DNA of 64,000 nt, taken from contig DAOKYU010000003.1 of assembly GCA_035325995.1 (NCBI GenBank), forward strand, positions 124,001 through 188,000, given 5' to 3'. The position numbers and the translations under genes were made by a program. Below, in pieces: positions 51,746-60,564 of this stretch. The notes under the pieces were generated by a model. The model was not told the origin of the DNA and made no database searches. It saw only the letters and a list, made by a program, of their open reading frames with translations. Position 1 is the stretch's first letter. Every line of letters starts with the position of its first letter. Source of the stretch: Thermodesulfobacteriota bacterium (GTDB taxonomy: Bacteria > Desulfobacterota_D > UBA1144 > Nemesobacterales > UBA2774).

Positions 51746-52627
51746 TCAATTTATTATATCGACGAGATAAAAAAGTCCAAAGCTCGCTTTCGACGGGAAG
51801 CCGGTGATGCCGGGAATCTCCACCTTCGATTGCAGGAGCTCCATGAGCTGTGATTTTTTCTTGGGATAGTATATTAGGCCGGGCTCGCCCGTTATGCCCG
51901 CCGCCTCGGAGGCATAATCCACGGCGTCGTTTATCGTGCCGAGCTCGTCCACGAGGCCGAGCTCCTTGGCCTGGGCGCCTGTGTATATCTTGCCTTCTGC
52001 GACTATGTCCATCTGCGCCGTGTCCAGCCCCCTGGATTCCCCGACGGCGTCCTTGAACTGGACGTAAACGCTGTCGATTAGCCCCTGGATGTACTCGCGG
52101 TCCTTCTCGGTCATTTCCCTGAAGGGCGAGCCGATGTCCTTGAACTCGCCGCTCTTTATGACCTCGACGTCTACCATCGCCCATTCGAGGAGCTTCTCGT
52201 AGCTGACGAACTGTGCGACGACGCCTATGCTGCCCGTTATGGCCCCGGGGTTGGCGTAAATCTTCTCGGCGGCGCACGCTATGTAATAGCCGCCCGAAGC
52301 CCCGACGTTGCCTATGCTGGCTACGACGGGCTTTTCCTCTCCGAGCTGCTTAAGCTCGCTGTAAATCTCCTGCGACGGGCCCACGGCCCCCCCGGGAGAT
52401 TCTATTCTCAATACGAGCGCCTTTATCCGGGAATCGTTTTTTATGGAGGTGATGCTGTCGAGATAGGCCTGGTCGTCGAGTATGACGTCTTCGATCTTAA
52501 GCACGGCCACCTTGTCCCCGGACGAGAGCGCGTCGTCACCCGAAATGAGAAGGCCGCACCCTACGCCGGCTATGAACGTGAAAAAGAGGAAAATGACCGC
52601 CAATATGGCGAAGACGGCTCCGCGCAA
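51746..52627 (-). CDS. sppA: Signal peptide peptidase SppA (short form)
   Basis: A 293-residue membrane serine protease that degrades leftover signal peptides. One N-terminal membrane helix (about 4-27) anchors it. The catalytic Ser is in GNVGASGGYYIACAAEKIYANP (about 110), and the general-base Lys is in IKSGEFKDIGSPFR. It is the short (36K) type, active as a ring. It starts at TTG two bases after the rpsA stop, so translation is coupled to S1. Confidence 0.95.
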   Translation of the reverse strand: MRGAVFAILAVIFLFFTFIAGVGCGLLISGDDALSSGDKVAVLKIEDVILDDQAYLDSITSIKNDSRIKALVLRIESPGGAVGPSQEIYSELKQLGEEKPVVASIGNVGASGGYYIACAAEKIYANPGAITGSIGVVAQFVSYEKLLEWAMVDVEVIKSGEFKDIGSPFREMTEKDREYIQGLIDSVYVQFKDAVGESRGLDTAQMDIVAEGKIYTGAQAKELGLVDELGTINDAVDYASEAAGITGEPGLIYYPKKKSQLMELLQSKVEIPGITGFPSKASFGLFYLVDIIN

Positions 52628-52629
52628 CC

Positions 52630-54321
52630 TCAGACTACCTCGCCGTTGTTGATGTCTTTAAGCTTTTCCTTGAGCACGTCTCCGAGCTTTACGGAAGGCT
52701 CGCCCTGAGAGGACATGAAGTTCGAAACCCTTTCTCTTTCGAGCTTGTCGTCGTGTCTTCTCTTGCTGAGGTTCACCTGGCGCTTTATCTTGTCGAACCC
52801 GGTTACGAGCGCCGTTATCTCGTCGCCGGGGCTCAGGTTCCGGGGGACGTCCCTGTTTTCCCTGTCCTGGCTGAGCTCGTTGGCCCTTATCCAGCCCTCT
52901 ATATCGTCTTCGAGCTCGACGGTAACGCCCCTGTCCCTGACTTCCTTTATCTTGCCGGTGATTATCGTCTCGCCGGACTTGTATTTCTTCTGGGCGCTTT
53001 CCCACGGGTCGGAGCCGAGCTGCTTTATGCCGAGGGCTATCCTCTGGTTCCTGTCGTCCACGTTAAGAACGACGACCTCGATCTCGCTCCCCTTTTCGAA
53101 AGACTCTTCTTCGGGATTGACCCTTCCTTTCCAGCTGATGTTGTCGGGCCTGACGAGGCCGACTATATTCTCCGCGACTTCGACGAATATACCCTTGTCG
53201 GTCACGTTCCTGATGATGCCCTTTATCCTGGTGCCGGAAGGATGGGTTTCCTTGAACTGCTCCCACGGGCTCTGCTCTATCTGCTTTAAGCTGAGGGATA
53301 TGCGCCTGTTCCCGGCGTCTACGTCGAGAACGACGGCTTCGAGCTCCGTACCCGGCTGAATGACTTCCTTCGGGTGCCGGAATTTTTTGGTCCACGTGAT
53401 TTCGGATATGTGAACGAGCCCCTCGACCCCGGGCTCGAGCTCTACGAATACGCCGAAGTCCGTGAGCGATACGGCCTTGCCGCGGACGTTTGTCCAGGGC
53501 ATGTACTTGCCCTTTACGGATTCCCACGGGTCGGGCGTCGTTTCTTTCAGGCTGAGAGTGATCTTCTCGTTGTCTTCTATCTTTATTATCTTCGTCGTTA
53601 CCTGCTGGTCTCTCGATACTACGTCTTCCGGGTGGGCCACCCTTCCCCACGCGATCTCGCTTACGGGGATGAATCCCTCGACGCCGCCTATATCGACGAA
53701 CGCACCCTGATTTATGATGTTGAGGACCCTTCCGGTAACTTCCTTGCCGACTTCGATGGAAGCCAGTGTTTCCTGCCTCAGGCTCTCGCGTACTTCCTCG
53801 AGGTGTACCCTCCTCGAAAGGACTACGTCGCCCTGGTTGAACTTTATTATCTTCGCTTCGATCGTCTCACCGATGAGGTTATCGAGGTCGCGCCTCGGGA
53901 CGATGTCGATCTGCGACGCCGGGATAAAGGCCCTTATGTTTACCTTTTCGCCTATATCGGCTATGAGGCCGCCCTTTACCTTCTGCTGTATTACCGCCTG
54001 TACGAGCTTGCCCTGCTCGAAGCTCTCTTGTATCGCCTGGTTTTCCTTGACAAGGTCGGCCTTGATCTTCGAAAGCCTCGGGAGGCCTTCGCTTACCCAG
54101 TTGTCGAATACGACTTCCACCTCGTCGCCGATCTTGACGTCGAGCTCGTCCTTCTTGTTGTAGAATTCCTTTATAGAAACCGCTCCTTCGGACTTCGAGC
54201 CGAAGTCTATGAATACGTCGTCCTGGTCGATCCTGACTACGATTCCCTTGATCGCCACTCCCTTGTCGGGAACGGCCATACTTTCATCGACCATTTCTGC
54301 AAAATCTTTTTCGTCTACCAT
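52630..54321 (-). CDS. rpsA: 30S ribosomal protein S1
   Basis: A 563-residue S1 protein with six S1 RNA-binding repeats (each opening with G-x-V/I and ending in S-LK-R-like strands; for example VTGRVLNIINQGAFVDIGG, RGKAVSLTDFGVFVELEPG, IKGIIRNVTDKGIFVEV). It binds mRNA on the small ribosomal subunit and helps begin translation. The ATG at 54321 (MVDEKDFAEM) is chosen over an upstream in-frame TTG (54357), as a good purine-rich site (aagaaggcagg) lies before it. It lies in the conserved aroA-cmk-rpsA cluster. Confidence 0.97.
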   Translation of the reverse strand: MVDEKDFAEMVDESMAVPDKGVAIKGIVVRIDQDDVFIDFGSKSEGAVSIKEFYNKKDELDVKIGDEVEVVFDNWVSEGLPRLSKIKADLVKENQAIQESFEQGKLVQAVIQQKVKGGLIADIGEKVNIRAFIPASQIDIVPRRDLDNLIGETIEAKIIKFNQGDVVLSRRVHLEEVRESLRQETLASIEVGKEVTGRVLNIINQGAFVDIGGVEGFIPVSEIAWGRVAHPEDVVSRDQQVTTKIIKIEDNEKITLSLKETTPDPWESVKGKYMPWTNVRGKAVSLTDFGVFVELEPGVEGLVHISEITWTKKFRHPKEVIQPGTELEAVVLDVDAGNRRISLSLKQIEQSPWEQFKETHPSGTRIKGIIRNVTDKGIFVEVAENIVGLVRPDNISWKGRVNPEEESFEKGSEIEVVVLNVDDRNQRIALGIKQLGSDPWESAQKKYKSGETIITGKIKEVRDRGVTVELEDDIEGWIRANELSQDRENRDVPRNLSPGDEITALVTGFDKIKRQVNLSKRRHDDKLERERVSNFMSSQGEPSVKLGDVLKEKLKDINNGEVV

Positions 54322-54413
54322 ATACCTGCCTTCTTTTGTCGAGTATTGTCCTTCCAAGCTAACTGCCCGAGTTCACTATTAGAAGTAGAATGGGGTAGTG
54401 TTTACTTCTTCAG

Positions 54414-55070
54414 CTATCCTTGAACCGCCGATATTATTCTACTTATTACTTCATCGGTCAATAGATTTGTAGTATCTATTATGACCGCATTCGGTGAGGG
54501 ATGCAAGGGAGATTCTGCCCTCTCGCTGTCCTGTCTGTCCCGTACGAGGAGCTCCCTTTCCACCTCCGCGAGGTCCGCTTCCCTGCCCGATTCCCTGAGC
54601 TGCGCCCATCTCCTCCTGGCTCTTTCCTCTGTCGTGGCCGTAAGATAGAACTTGAAATCGGCGTCGGGGAATACGTACGTCCCCATGTCCCTTCCCTCGG
54701 CGACTATATTCCCCGAGGAGCCTATTTCGCGCTGGATCGCGACGAGCTTTACCCTGACGGGCCTTTTCGTCGCGACGTCCGAGGAAAGCCGCGACACTTC
54801 GGGGGTCCTTATTTCACCCGCGACGTCTTCCCCGTCGAGGAGTATCGATAAGCCGCCGTCCGGGTTCTTTCTGAATCCGACCGAAGTGCTGTCGAGGAGT
54901 TTCGAGAGCTCGGCCTCGTTCCCTATGTCGATTCCTGAAGTCGCGGTTTTTAAGGCTATCGCCCTGTACATCGCGCCCGTGTCGAGATATATACAGCCGG
55001 TTCTCTCCGCCACGGCTTTCGATACGGTGCTTTTCCCGACCCCCGAGGGGCCGTCTATCGTTATAATCAT
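54414..55070 (-). CDS. cmk: Cytidylate kinase
   Basis: Phosphorylates CMP and dCMP. The 218 residues begin with IITIDGPSGVGKSTVSKAVA (Walker A) and show the CMP-binding DTGAMYRAIALK and the DMGTYVFPDADFKFYLTA strand with the following RARRRWAQL lid. It lies between aroA and rpsA, the standard order in many Gram-negatives. Confidence 0.97.
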   Translation of the reverse strand: MIITIDGPSGVGKSTVSKAVAERTGCIYLDTGAMYRAIALKTATSGIDIGNEAELSKLLDSTSVGFRKNPDGGLSILLDGEDVAGEIRTPEVSRLSSDVATKRPVRVKLVAIQREIGSSGNIVAEGRDMGTYVFPDADFKFYLTATTEERARRRWAQLRESGREADLAEVERELLVRDRQDSERAESPLHPSPNAVIIDTTNLLTDEVISRIISAVQG

Positions 55071-55121
55071 CGCTTGACGTTATCCTGAACGGATTCGCGC
55101 CGCGCGTATTCCATCACGCGG

Positions 55122-56414
55122 CTAGCTTCTTAGCCCCTTAAGCACCTCGAAGAATTCCGGGAACGACACGGCCACCGCCCCGGCGTCGTCTATCTCCGTC
55201 TCGCCCTCGGCCCTGCTCGCCGCGACCGCGACCGCCATCGCAATGCGGTGATCCCCCCGGCTCTCGCACGCGGCCCCTGTGAGGCGTCCCTTTCCGGTAA
55301 TCGCCATACCGTCTTCGAATTCCTCGACGTCCGCGCCCATCTTGCCGAGCTCTGTCGCTATCGCCTTTATACGGTCCGTTTCTTTCACCCTCAGCTCGGC
55401 CGCGTCCCTGATGACGGTCGTCCCCTCGGCGTACGCCGCAGCGGTCGCGATCACGGGCAGCTCATCTATGGCCCTCGGTATCAGCGCCCCGCCTATGGTC
55501 ACGCCCTTGAGCGCGCTCGATTTTACGAGCAGGTCGGCCACGGGCTCGCCGGACACCTCCCTTTCATCCAGGAGGGAAATATCGCCGCCCATGTCCTTCA
55601 ATATATCCACTACGCCCGTCCTGAGCGGGTTAACGCCGACGTTTCGTATGAGGACCTCCGAGCCCGGATTTATGAGCGCGGCGACCATGAAAAACGCGGC
55701 CGACGAGATATCCGCGGGCACCGAAATTTTCCTGCCCTCAAAGTCCCTCTCCCGGGGGGTGATGGTTATGCTTTCGCCGCTTCTTTGGAGAGTGACGCCC
55801 ATGTAGCCGAGCATCCTTTCGGTGTGGTCCCTCGTGGGCTCGGGCTCTATCACCTCCGTCTCGCCCGAGGCGTAGAGGCCCGCGAGCAGTAGCGCGGACT
55901 TAACCTGCGCGCTCGCGACCGGGAGCCTGTAGGAGATCCCCCTGAGCCCTCCGCCGTCTATTGCGAGGGGGAGCTTGTTGCCGCCTTCCCTGCCCGTTAT
56001 GCGCGCGCCCATGAGCCGAAGCGGGTCCGTTACCCTCTTCATCGGCCTCGCCCGGAGATACTTGTCCCCCGTCACGACGGAGAAGAAATCCTGGGCGCCG
56101 AGGAGGCCCGTCAGGAGCCTCGTGGTCGTCCCGGAATTGCCGGCGTCGATGACGTCTCCGGGCTCCTTTAGACCCCGGAGGCCGTTTCCGACGGCTGTGA
56201 CGTCCGTCCCGTTTATCTCGATCCCGGCCCCCATGGCCCGCATGGCGTTCGCCGTGGATATCGTATCCTCGCAGTTAAGAAAGCCGGTGACGACGGTCTT
56301 CCCGGTGGCGAGCGCGCCGAGCATGAGCGACCTGTGCGATATGGACTTGTCCCCGGGCGGCGTAACCTCGCCCTTAAACGGTTTCGTGCTTCCCTTGACG
56401 ACCTTCTTTGGCAT
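55122..56414 (-). CDS. aroA: 3-phosphoshikimate 1-carboxyvinyltransferase (EPSP synthase)
   Basis: Joins shikimate-3-phosphate and PEP in aromatic amino acid synthesis. The 430 residues show PGDKSISHRSLMLGALA, DAGNSGTTTRLLTGLLG, ASAQVKSALLLAGLYA and RVKETDRIKAIATEL, all active-site signatures. The ending is DDAGAVAVSFPEFFEVLKGL. The residues around the first GDKSISHR and the NSGTTTRL motif are normal. It is first in the aroA-cmk-rpsA operon, divergent from a secreted-protein gene. It completes the route to chorismate used by PheA. Confidence 0.98.
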   Translation of the reverse strand: MPKKVVKGSTKPFKGEVTPPGDKSISHRSLMLGALATGKTVVTGFLNCEDTISTANAMRAMGAGIEINGTDVTAVGNGLRGLKEPGDVIDAGNSGTTTRLLTGLLGAQDFFSVVTGDKYLRARPMKRVTDPLRLMGARITGREGGNKLPLAIDGGGLRGISYRLPVASAQVKSALLLAGLYASGETEVIEPEPTRDHTERMLGYMGVTLQRSGESITITPRERDFEGRKISVPADISSAAFFMVAALINPGSEVLIRNVGVNPLRTGVVDILKDMGGDISLLDEREVSGEPVADLLVKSSALKGVTIGGALIPRAIDELPVIATAAAYAEGTTVIRDAAELRVKETDRIKAIATELGKMGADVEEFEDGMAITGKGRLTGAACESRGDHRIAMAVAVAASRAEGETEIDDAGAVAVSFPEFFEVLKGLRS

Positions 56415-56497
56415 GATCCGACCCGAAAATTATTTTGCCTGAATAATACCGTAGGTTAAATTGTTAGGAAAATATTCGCGAACACGGAGATTTACAA

Positions 56498-57475
56498 ATG
56501 AGGCCGGAGTTTTTATCCCCCGCCGCTATATTTGCTTTATTCTTTCTTGCAGCTTACGCCGCCTTTTCAAACCCGCTTCCGGCCGCAGCCGGCATATGCG
56601 GGGAGTGGGGAGAGGCTAAAAAAACAGGGACTCTCGACCATTTACGTATAGACGAGGCCAGCGGCGTCGCCGTCTCGACGAAGTTCCCCGGGAGGCTCTA
56701 CCACATAAACGATTCCGGCGGAGGACCCTATTTTTATATAACGGACACGGCCGGCGGTAATACCAGGGCCGTCAGGATAGAGGGCTACGATTCGAAGAGG
56801 CTCGACTTCGAGGACATGAGCATCGGCGAGTGCGCCCCCGGCAGATCATGCGTATTCATCGCTGACATCGGTGACAACCGGAAGCGAAGGGATTACACAG
56901 AAATCATAGCCGTCGAGGAGATAGAGGATTTCGCGGGCGCTGTAAAGCCTCTCAAGAGGGTAAAAATCGCCTACCCGGACGGCCCACGCAACGCCGAAGC
57001 CCTCGCCGTTCACCCCGGGGGCGACATATTCATACTCACTAAGGAAGAAAAACGCGACTATACCGAGGCCTACCCCGCACGGCTCTACAGGCTGCCCCGT
57101 GACAAGTGGCGTAACGCGGGCGAGGGCGTTCTAAAGCCCGAATATGTCGGCGAAATCGACTTCCCCTCGCTCCTTCCGGGCGCGTCTCCCCTCGGGCAGG
57201 TCGTAACGTCTTTCGACATCGCCCCCGACGGCAAGAAGTTCATAGTCCTGACGTACGAAAAGGCCGTCGAATTCGGAATCGATCTCTCTGCCGGGGACCT
57301 GAAACCGGCCGCGAAAATGGAAGAGGGAAAGGACTACAGGGTCATAGAGGTCATGCCCCTACCCCAGCAGGAGAGCATCGCATACGTGGACGGCGGCAGC
57401 GGCTTTATATACGACACCGAGCATCACCTCTTCGAGGTTCCAATAATGCGCGTCGGCTGCGTCGGCGGCGAATAG
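56498..57475 (+). CDS. Secreted beta-propeller-like protein, unknown function
   Basis: A 325-residue protein with a signal sequence (about 1-31) and a repeating beta-rich body. The phrases HINDSGGGPYFYI, RLDFEDMSIGEC and VFIADIGDNRKRRDY recur in a family of uncharacterised secreted proteins with a propeller-like fold, some near phytase-like hydrolases. Asp-rich loops could bind calcium. No enzyme activity is shown by the sequence. It is divergent from aroA and convergent with the AEC transporter. Confidence 0.6.
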   Translation: MRPEFLSPAAIFALFFLAAYAAFSNPLPAAAGICGEWGEAKKTGTLDHLRIDEASGVAVSTKFPGRLYHINDSGGGPYFYITDTAGGNTRAVRIEGYDSKRLDFEDMSIGECAPGRSCVFIADIGDNRKRRDYTEIIAVEEIEDFAGAVKPLKRVKIAYPDGPRNAEALAVHPGGDIFILTKEEKRDYTEAYPARLYRLPRDKWRNAGEGVLKPEYVGEIDFPSLLPGASPLGQVVTSFDIAPDGKKFIVLTYEKAVEFGIDLSAGDLKPAAKMEEGKDYRVIEVMPLPQQESIAYVDGGSGFIYDTEHHLFEVPIMRVGCVGGE

Positions 57476-57488
57476 GCGCTCCCGCGCC

Positions 57489-58364
57489 TCAATTCAGCAG
57501 GAACGCTATAATGACGGGAGTCGTCACGGCCGATATCAAAGTCCCTGCGAGTATTATCGAGGCGACCGTCTCGGAGTCCTGGTTGTATCTGTCCGCGAGG
57601 ACGAAGTTGAACACCGCGGGCGGCATGGCCGCGAGTAATATCACGACGCTGGCCTCGACGCCTTCTAAGTGTAGAATCCGCACCGAAAGCACCCCTAGAA
57701 TAATGCCGAACAGAATTCTCATACCGCCCGCCATGAACGACTTGCCGACGTCCTTTATCGCCACCTCGGACAGCTTGCACCCGAGGGCGAATATCATCGC
57801 CGGAATGCTTGCCTCGCCCAGGAGGTCGAGCGACCTGAATATGGCGACGGGCAGCTCCCACCCCGAAACGCTTAGCAGCACCCCTGCAACGGCTGAATAA
57901 ACGAGCGGGAGCCTCAGAACCTCGAACGGGCTCTCATCGTAGCTCAGTATGTATATCCCGAGCGTATAATGAATGACGGTGGTGGAAACCATGTACAGTA
58001 TCGCGACGCTGAACCCCGCCTCGCCGAATGCGAAGAGGACGAGCGGGAGCCCCATGTTCCCCGTGTTCGCGAAAAGAACGGGCGGCAGATAGACCTTCAC
58101 GTGGAGCTTCATCGCCCTTATGACGACGAGCCAGAGCACGAGGGATACTCCTATCACTATGCAGACTGAAAGAAAGACCTTCCCCGCTATGGCCAGGTCT
58201 ATAGGATCTTCGGAGAGGGACGATATTATTAGCGCCGGAGTCGCGAGGTATATGACGAAATCGTTTATGGCGGAGAGGTTTATTTTCCTCTTTTTGCCGA
58301 AGATATAGCCGGCTGCGGTGATGAGGAAAACGGGAAGTACGACGTTTATTATCTCGATTGTGAT
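57489..58364 (-). CDS. AEC-family transporter, apparently with a non-canonical start codon
   Basis: A membrane carrier of the auxin efflux carrier family (about 291 residues) with ten helices. The hallmark NTGNMGLPLVLFAFGEAG is present, and ADRYNQDSETVASIILAGTLIS closes it. In frame, the protein-like sequence reaches upstream to 58364 (IEIINVVLPVFLITAAGYIF is a typical N-terminus). But there is no ATG, GTG or TTG between the upstream stop and residue 70. An aaggggg lies 9 bases before an ATC at 58364-58362, which is the most likely start. The first canonical start (GTG 58157) would remove two helices. Confidence 0.8.
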   Translation of the reverse strand: MTIEIINVVLPVFLITAAGYIFGKKRKINLSAINDFVIYLATPALIISSLSEDPIDLAIAGKVFLSVCIVIGVSLVLWLVVIRAMKLHVKVYLPPVLFANTGNMGLPLVLFAFGEAGFSVAILYMVSTTVIHYTLGIYILSYDESPFEVLRLPLVYSAVAGVLLSVSGWELPVAIFRSLDLLGEASIPAMIFALGCKLSEVAIKDVGKSFMAGGMRILFGIILGVLSVRILHLEGVEASVVILLAAMPPAVFNFVLADRYNQDSETVASIILAGTLISAVTTPVIIAFLLN

Positions 58365-58493
58365 GGCGCGTATCCCCCTTGATAGGCCTTTAACTTCCGG
58401 GGTAGGGAAAATCGCGGGGAATCATGAGGAATCATTTCGAGACAGCCGGACCATTTGAGATGAATGGAGCCGCACGCTCTGCGGCAAGTCCCG

Positions 58494-59471
58494 CTACCAG
58501 TTTACGACGGCGGCGCCCCATGTAAAGCCGGCCCCGAATACGGATATGAGGATCTTGTCGTCCTTTTTCACCCTGCCGCTCCTTACTGCCTCGTCGAGCG
58601 CTATGGGCACGGACGCGGACGACGTGTTCCCGTACCTGTCGAGGTTGCTGAACACCTTTTCCGCCGGAAGCCCTATGCGCTTTCTTACGGCCTCGAGGAT
58701 CCTGTAATTGGCCTGGTGCGGTATGAATAGGTCGATGTCGTCCGGCGTAAGGTCCGCCAGGCGTATGGCTTCGAGCGAGGACGATTCTATGGCCTTTACG
58801 GCCTCCTTGAAGACCTCCTGACCCGCCATTTTGAGGAAATGCGCCCTGTTCCTGACGGATTCCTCGCTCGCCGGCACGCGCGAGCCGCCGCCCGGCATGT
58901 AGAGGAGCTCCCACTGGCTTCCGTTGGCCCCCATGGTTATGGACATGATGCCGGGCGTGTCGGACTTGGACAGGACGGCCGCTCCCGCCCCGTCGCCGAA
59001 GAGTATGCACGTCGAGCGGTCCTGGAAATCCATTATCGTCGAAAGCGTCTCGGCGCCGACGACGAGAACCTTCTTCGCGTTGCCGCCGTCGATTATGCCC
59101 TTCCCGGCCTGGAGCGCGTACATGAAGCCCGAGCATCCCGCTAGAAGGTCGAAGGCCATTATATGCCTCGCGCCGAGCCTGCTCTGGAGAATACAGGCCG
59201 TCGACGGGAAAATGTAGTCCGGGGTAACCGTGCCCACTATAATAGCGTCGAGATCGACCGGATCGACCGATGCGCTTTCGAGCGCCCGTACGCAGGCGTC
59301 GTATGCTATGTCCGAAGTGGCGGTTCCGGGCTCGGCAATCCTTCTTTCACGGATTCCCGTCCGGGTTTGAATCCACTCGTCCGAGGTATCTACGATTTTT
59401 TCGAGGTCGGCGTTTGCGAGCACCTTTTCAGGGGCCGCCGAGCCTGTGCCAAGGAACCTTACAAAGCTCAA
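58494..59471 (-). CDS. fabH: Beta-ketoacyl-ACP synthase III
   Basis: Starts fatty-acid synthesis by joining acetyl-CoA to malonyl-ACP. The 325 residues hold the active Cys in LLAGCSGFMYAL (about 113), the His in IPHQANYRI and the Asn in RYGNTSSASVPIAL. It begins FVRFLGTGSAAPEKVL, as usual. It is a lone gene rather than being in a fab cluster. Substrate preference (acetyl or branched) cannot be read off by eye. Confidence 0.97.
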   Translation of the reverse strand: MSFVRFLGTGSAAPEKVLANADLEKIVDTSDEWIQTRTGIRERRIAEPGTATSDIAYDACVRALESASVDPVDLDAIIVGTVTPDYIFPSTACILQSRLGARHIMAFDLLAGCSGFMYALQAGKGIIDGGNAKKVLVVGAETLSTIMDFQDRSTCILFGDGAGAAVLSKSDTPGIMSITMGANGSQWELLYMPGGGSRVPASEESVRNRAHFLKMAGQEVFKEAVKAIESSSLEAIRLADLTPDDIDLFIPHQANYRILEAVRKRIGLPAEKVFSNLDRYGNTSSASVPIALDEAVRSGRVKKDDKILISVFGAGFTWGAAVVNW

Positions 59472-59536
59472 TTAAAGCCTTCTCCTTAATAAATACCAGT
59501 CGGGGAATAGTATAGGGAAGACAGGCCTTTGTCAAC

Positions 59537-60016
59537 TTACTCCCCGTGTCTCGCGAGTAGAGAGCCGAGCTCCGTTCTCTGCGCGTCCGTCAGCGCGGCG
59601 CGCCTTACCCGCTCTATGTCCTCGTCGTAGTAAAGTATGTCGAAATACTCCCTGTCCCTAAGCAGCCCGAGGAGCTCTTTTTCTTCTTCGGATTCGAGAC
59701 TGAAGTAGTAATCGAACCGGAACTGCCGCCCCGAGGCTATATCTACCGTGATAGTTACAGTGATGCAAGGGAATTCGGACCTTTCGAGAAGCTCGAATCC
59801 GAGCGATATGGCGTCCGACTCCTTGAGCGCCGCCATGTCCTCGCCGGAGCATTTCAGTATGAGGACGGGGCTCCCTTCGACGAACACGAAAATGCACCCC
59901 GATTCCATCATCGAAAGGGTGATTGCCGTCTCGTTTCCTATTTCGGCCGGGGGCTTAATTTCCTTGTGTCCCCCGAGAAAGGGTTTAAAAAGTATAGATA
60001 ATAGGTTTTTACCCAT
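59537..60016 (-). CDS. Hypothetical protein with charged alpha/beta layout
   Basis: A 159-residue protein with no signal peptide and no clear membrane helix. It has a central beta-rich part (FVFVEGSPVLILKC, CITVTITVDIASGRQFRFDYYFSL) and a charged helical C-terminus (DIERVRRAALTDAQRTEL). I do not recognise the family. It sits after fabH by strand order (it is upstream of the small plus-strand gene). Its reading frame is intact and its codon choice is like the neighbours, so it is probably real. Confidence 0.65.
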   Translation of the reverse strand: MGKNLLSILFKPFLGGHKEIKPPAEIGNETAITLSMMESGCIFVFVEGSPVLILKCSGEDMAALKESDAISLGFELLERSEFPCITVTITVDIASGRQFRFDYYFSLESEEEKELLGLLRDREYFDILYYDEDIERVRRAALTDAQRTELGSLLARHGE

Positions 60017-60131
60017 TTTTCGTTAGTCTAATGCAACATTCGCGCACGGCAAGGCCCCGAGCCATATTGCCTGGTCTTCGGCGTACCCTGCCGCCGGGGA
60101 CGCCGCCCGCGCGCCGCCCCGAAATTTTTCC

Positions 60132-60161
60132 TTGACATTGGCATGGCAAATTTATTAGTAT
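60132..60161 (+). promoter_or_regulatory. Promoter of the small Pro/Ala-rich membrane protein gene
   Basis: TTGACA (60132-60137) and TAGTAT (60156-60161) are 18 bases apart, followed by a leader of about 125 bases with a purine-rich site (gggaggaag) before the ATG. Confidence 0.5.
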
Positions 60162-60292
60162 CAAGATATCGGAGCGTTTTGGCCGGTGTTGTTTCCTTAA
60201 TTTCTCAAAAAAAGCGGGGAATTTCGGATGAACGGAGGCTAAATCGAGCACACGTTCGATTCCCTGCATTTTGAAAGGGAGGAAGAGTTGAG

Positions 60293-60484
60293 ATGATGTG
60301 GACACTGATTGTCATAGGATTGGCCTTTTTGGTATGGCGTTACATGGGCCCTGTCGGAGCCCAGGAAGCCCCTGCGGCCGCAGCGCCGCCCCCCCCGCCC
60401 CCTGCGGCTGAGCCCGCGGCAGCGAGTGGAGGCTCCGGGTCTTCTTCCGGCGAGGTAGATCCGTTCAAGGCTCCCGGCTCGTAA
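60293..60484 (+). CDS. Small membrane-anchored Pro/Ala/Gly-rich protein
   Basis: A 63-residue protein: a membrane helix (about 2-18, MWTLIVIGLAFLVWRY), then a disordered tail with APPPPPPAAEP and GGSGSSSG and ending in DPFKAPGS. It has a good ribosome site and promoter. The family is unknown; small proteins of this sort sometimes act as complex linkers. The tail is coded by a run of eight C (60389-60396), which could shift frame by slippage. It lies between divergent-looking genes, before the cobalamin-type transporter operon. Confidence 0.65.
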   Translation: MMWTLIVIGLAFLVWRYMGPVGAQEAPAAAAPPPPPPAAEPAAASGGSGSSSGEVDPFKAPGS

Positions 60485-60564
60485 ACCCGGGCACGTAAGA
60501 ATGAAACGGCCTCTATGCTGACACAGACCGGGTAAAGCCCGATAGGTCTGCCCCGGAAGCGGAG

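Noticed and set aside
51258..52277. The HIT gene as a 339-residue protein
   Set aside because: The N-terminal ~178 residues lie inside sppA in another frame and are Arg/Gly-rich nonsense; the HIT family begins at the ATG at 51743.
53374..54423. A 349-residue plus-strand frame over rpsA
   Set aside because: Antisense shadow of ribosomal protein S1; no start signals and unnatural Tyr/Leu/Val-rich composition.
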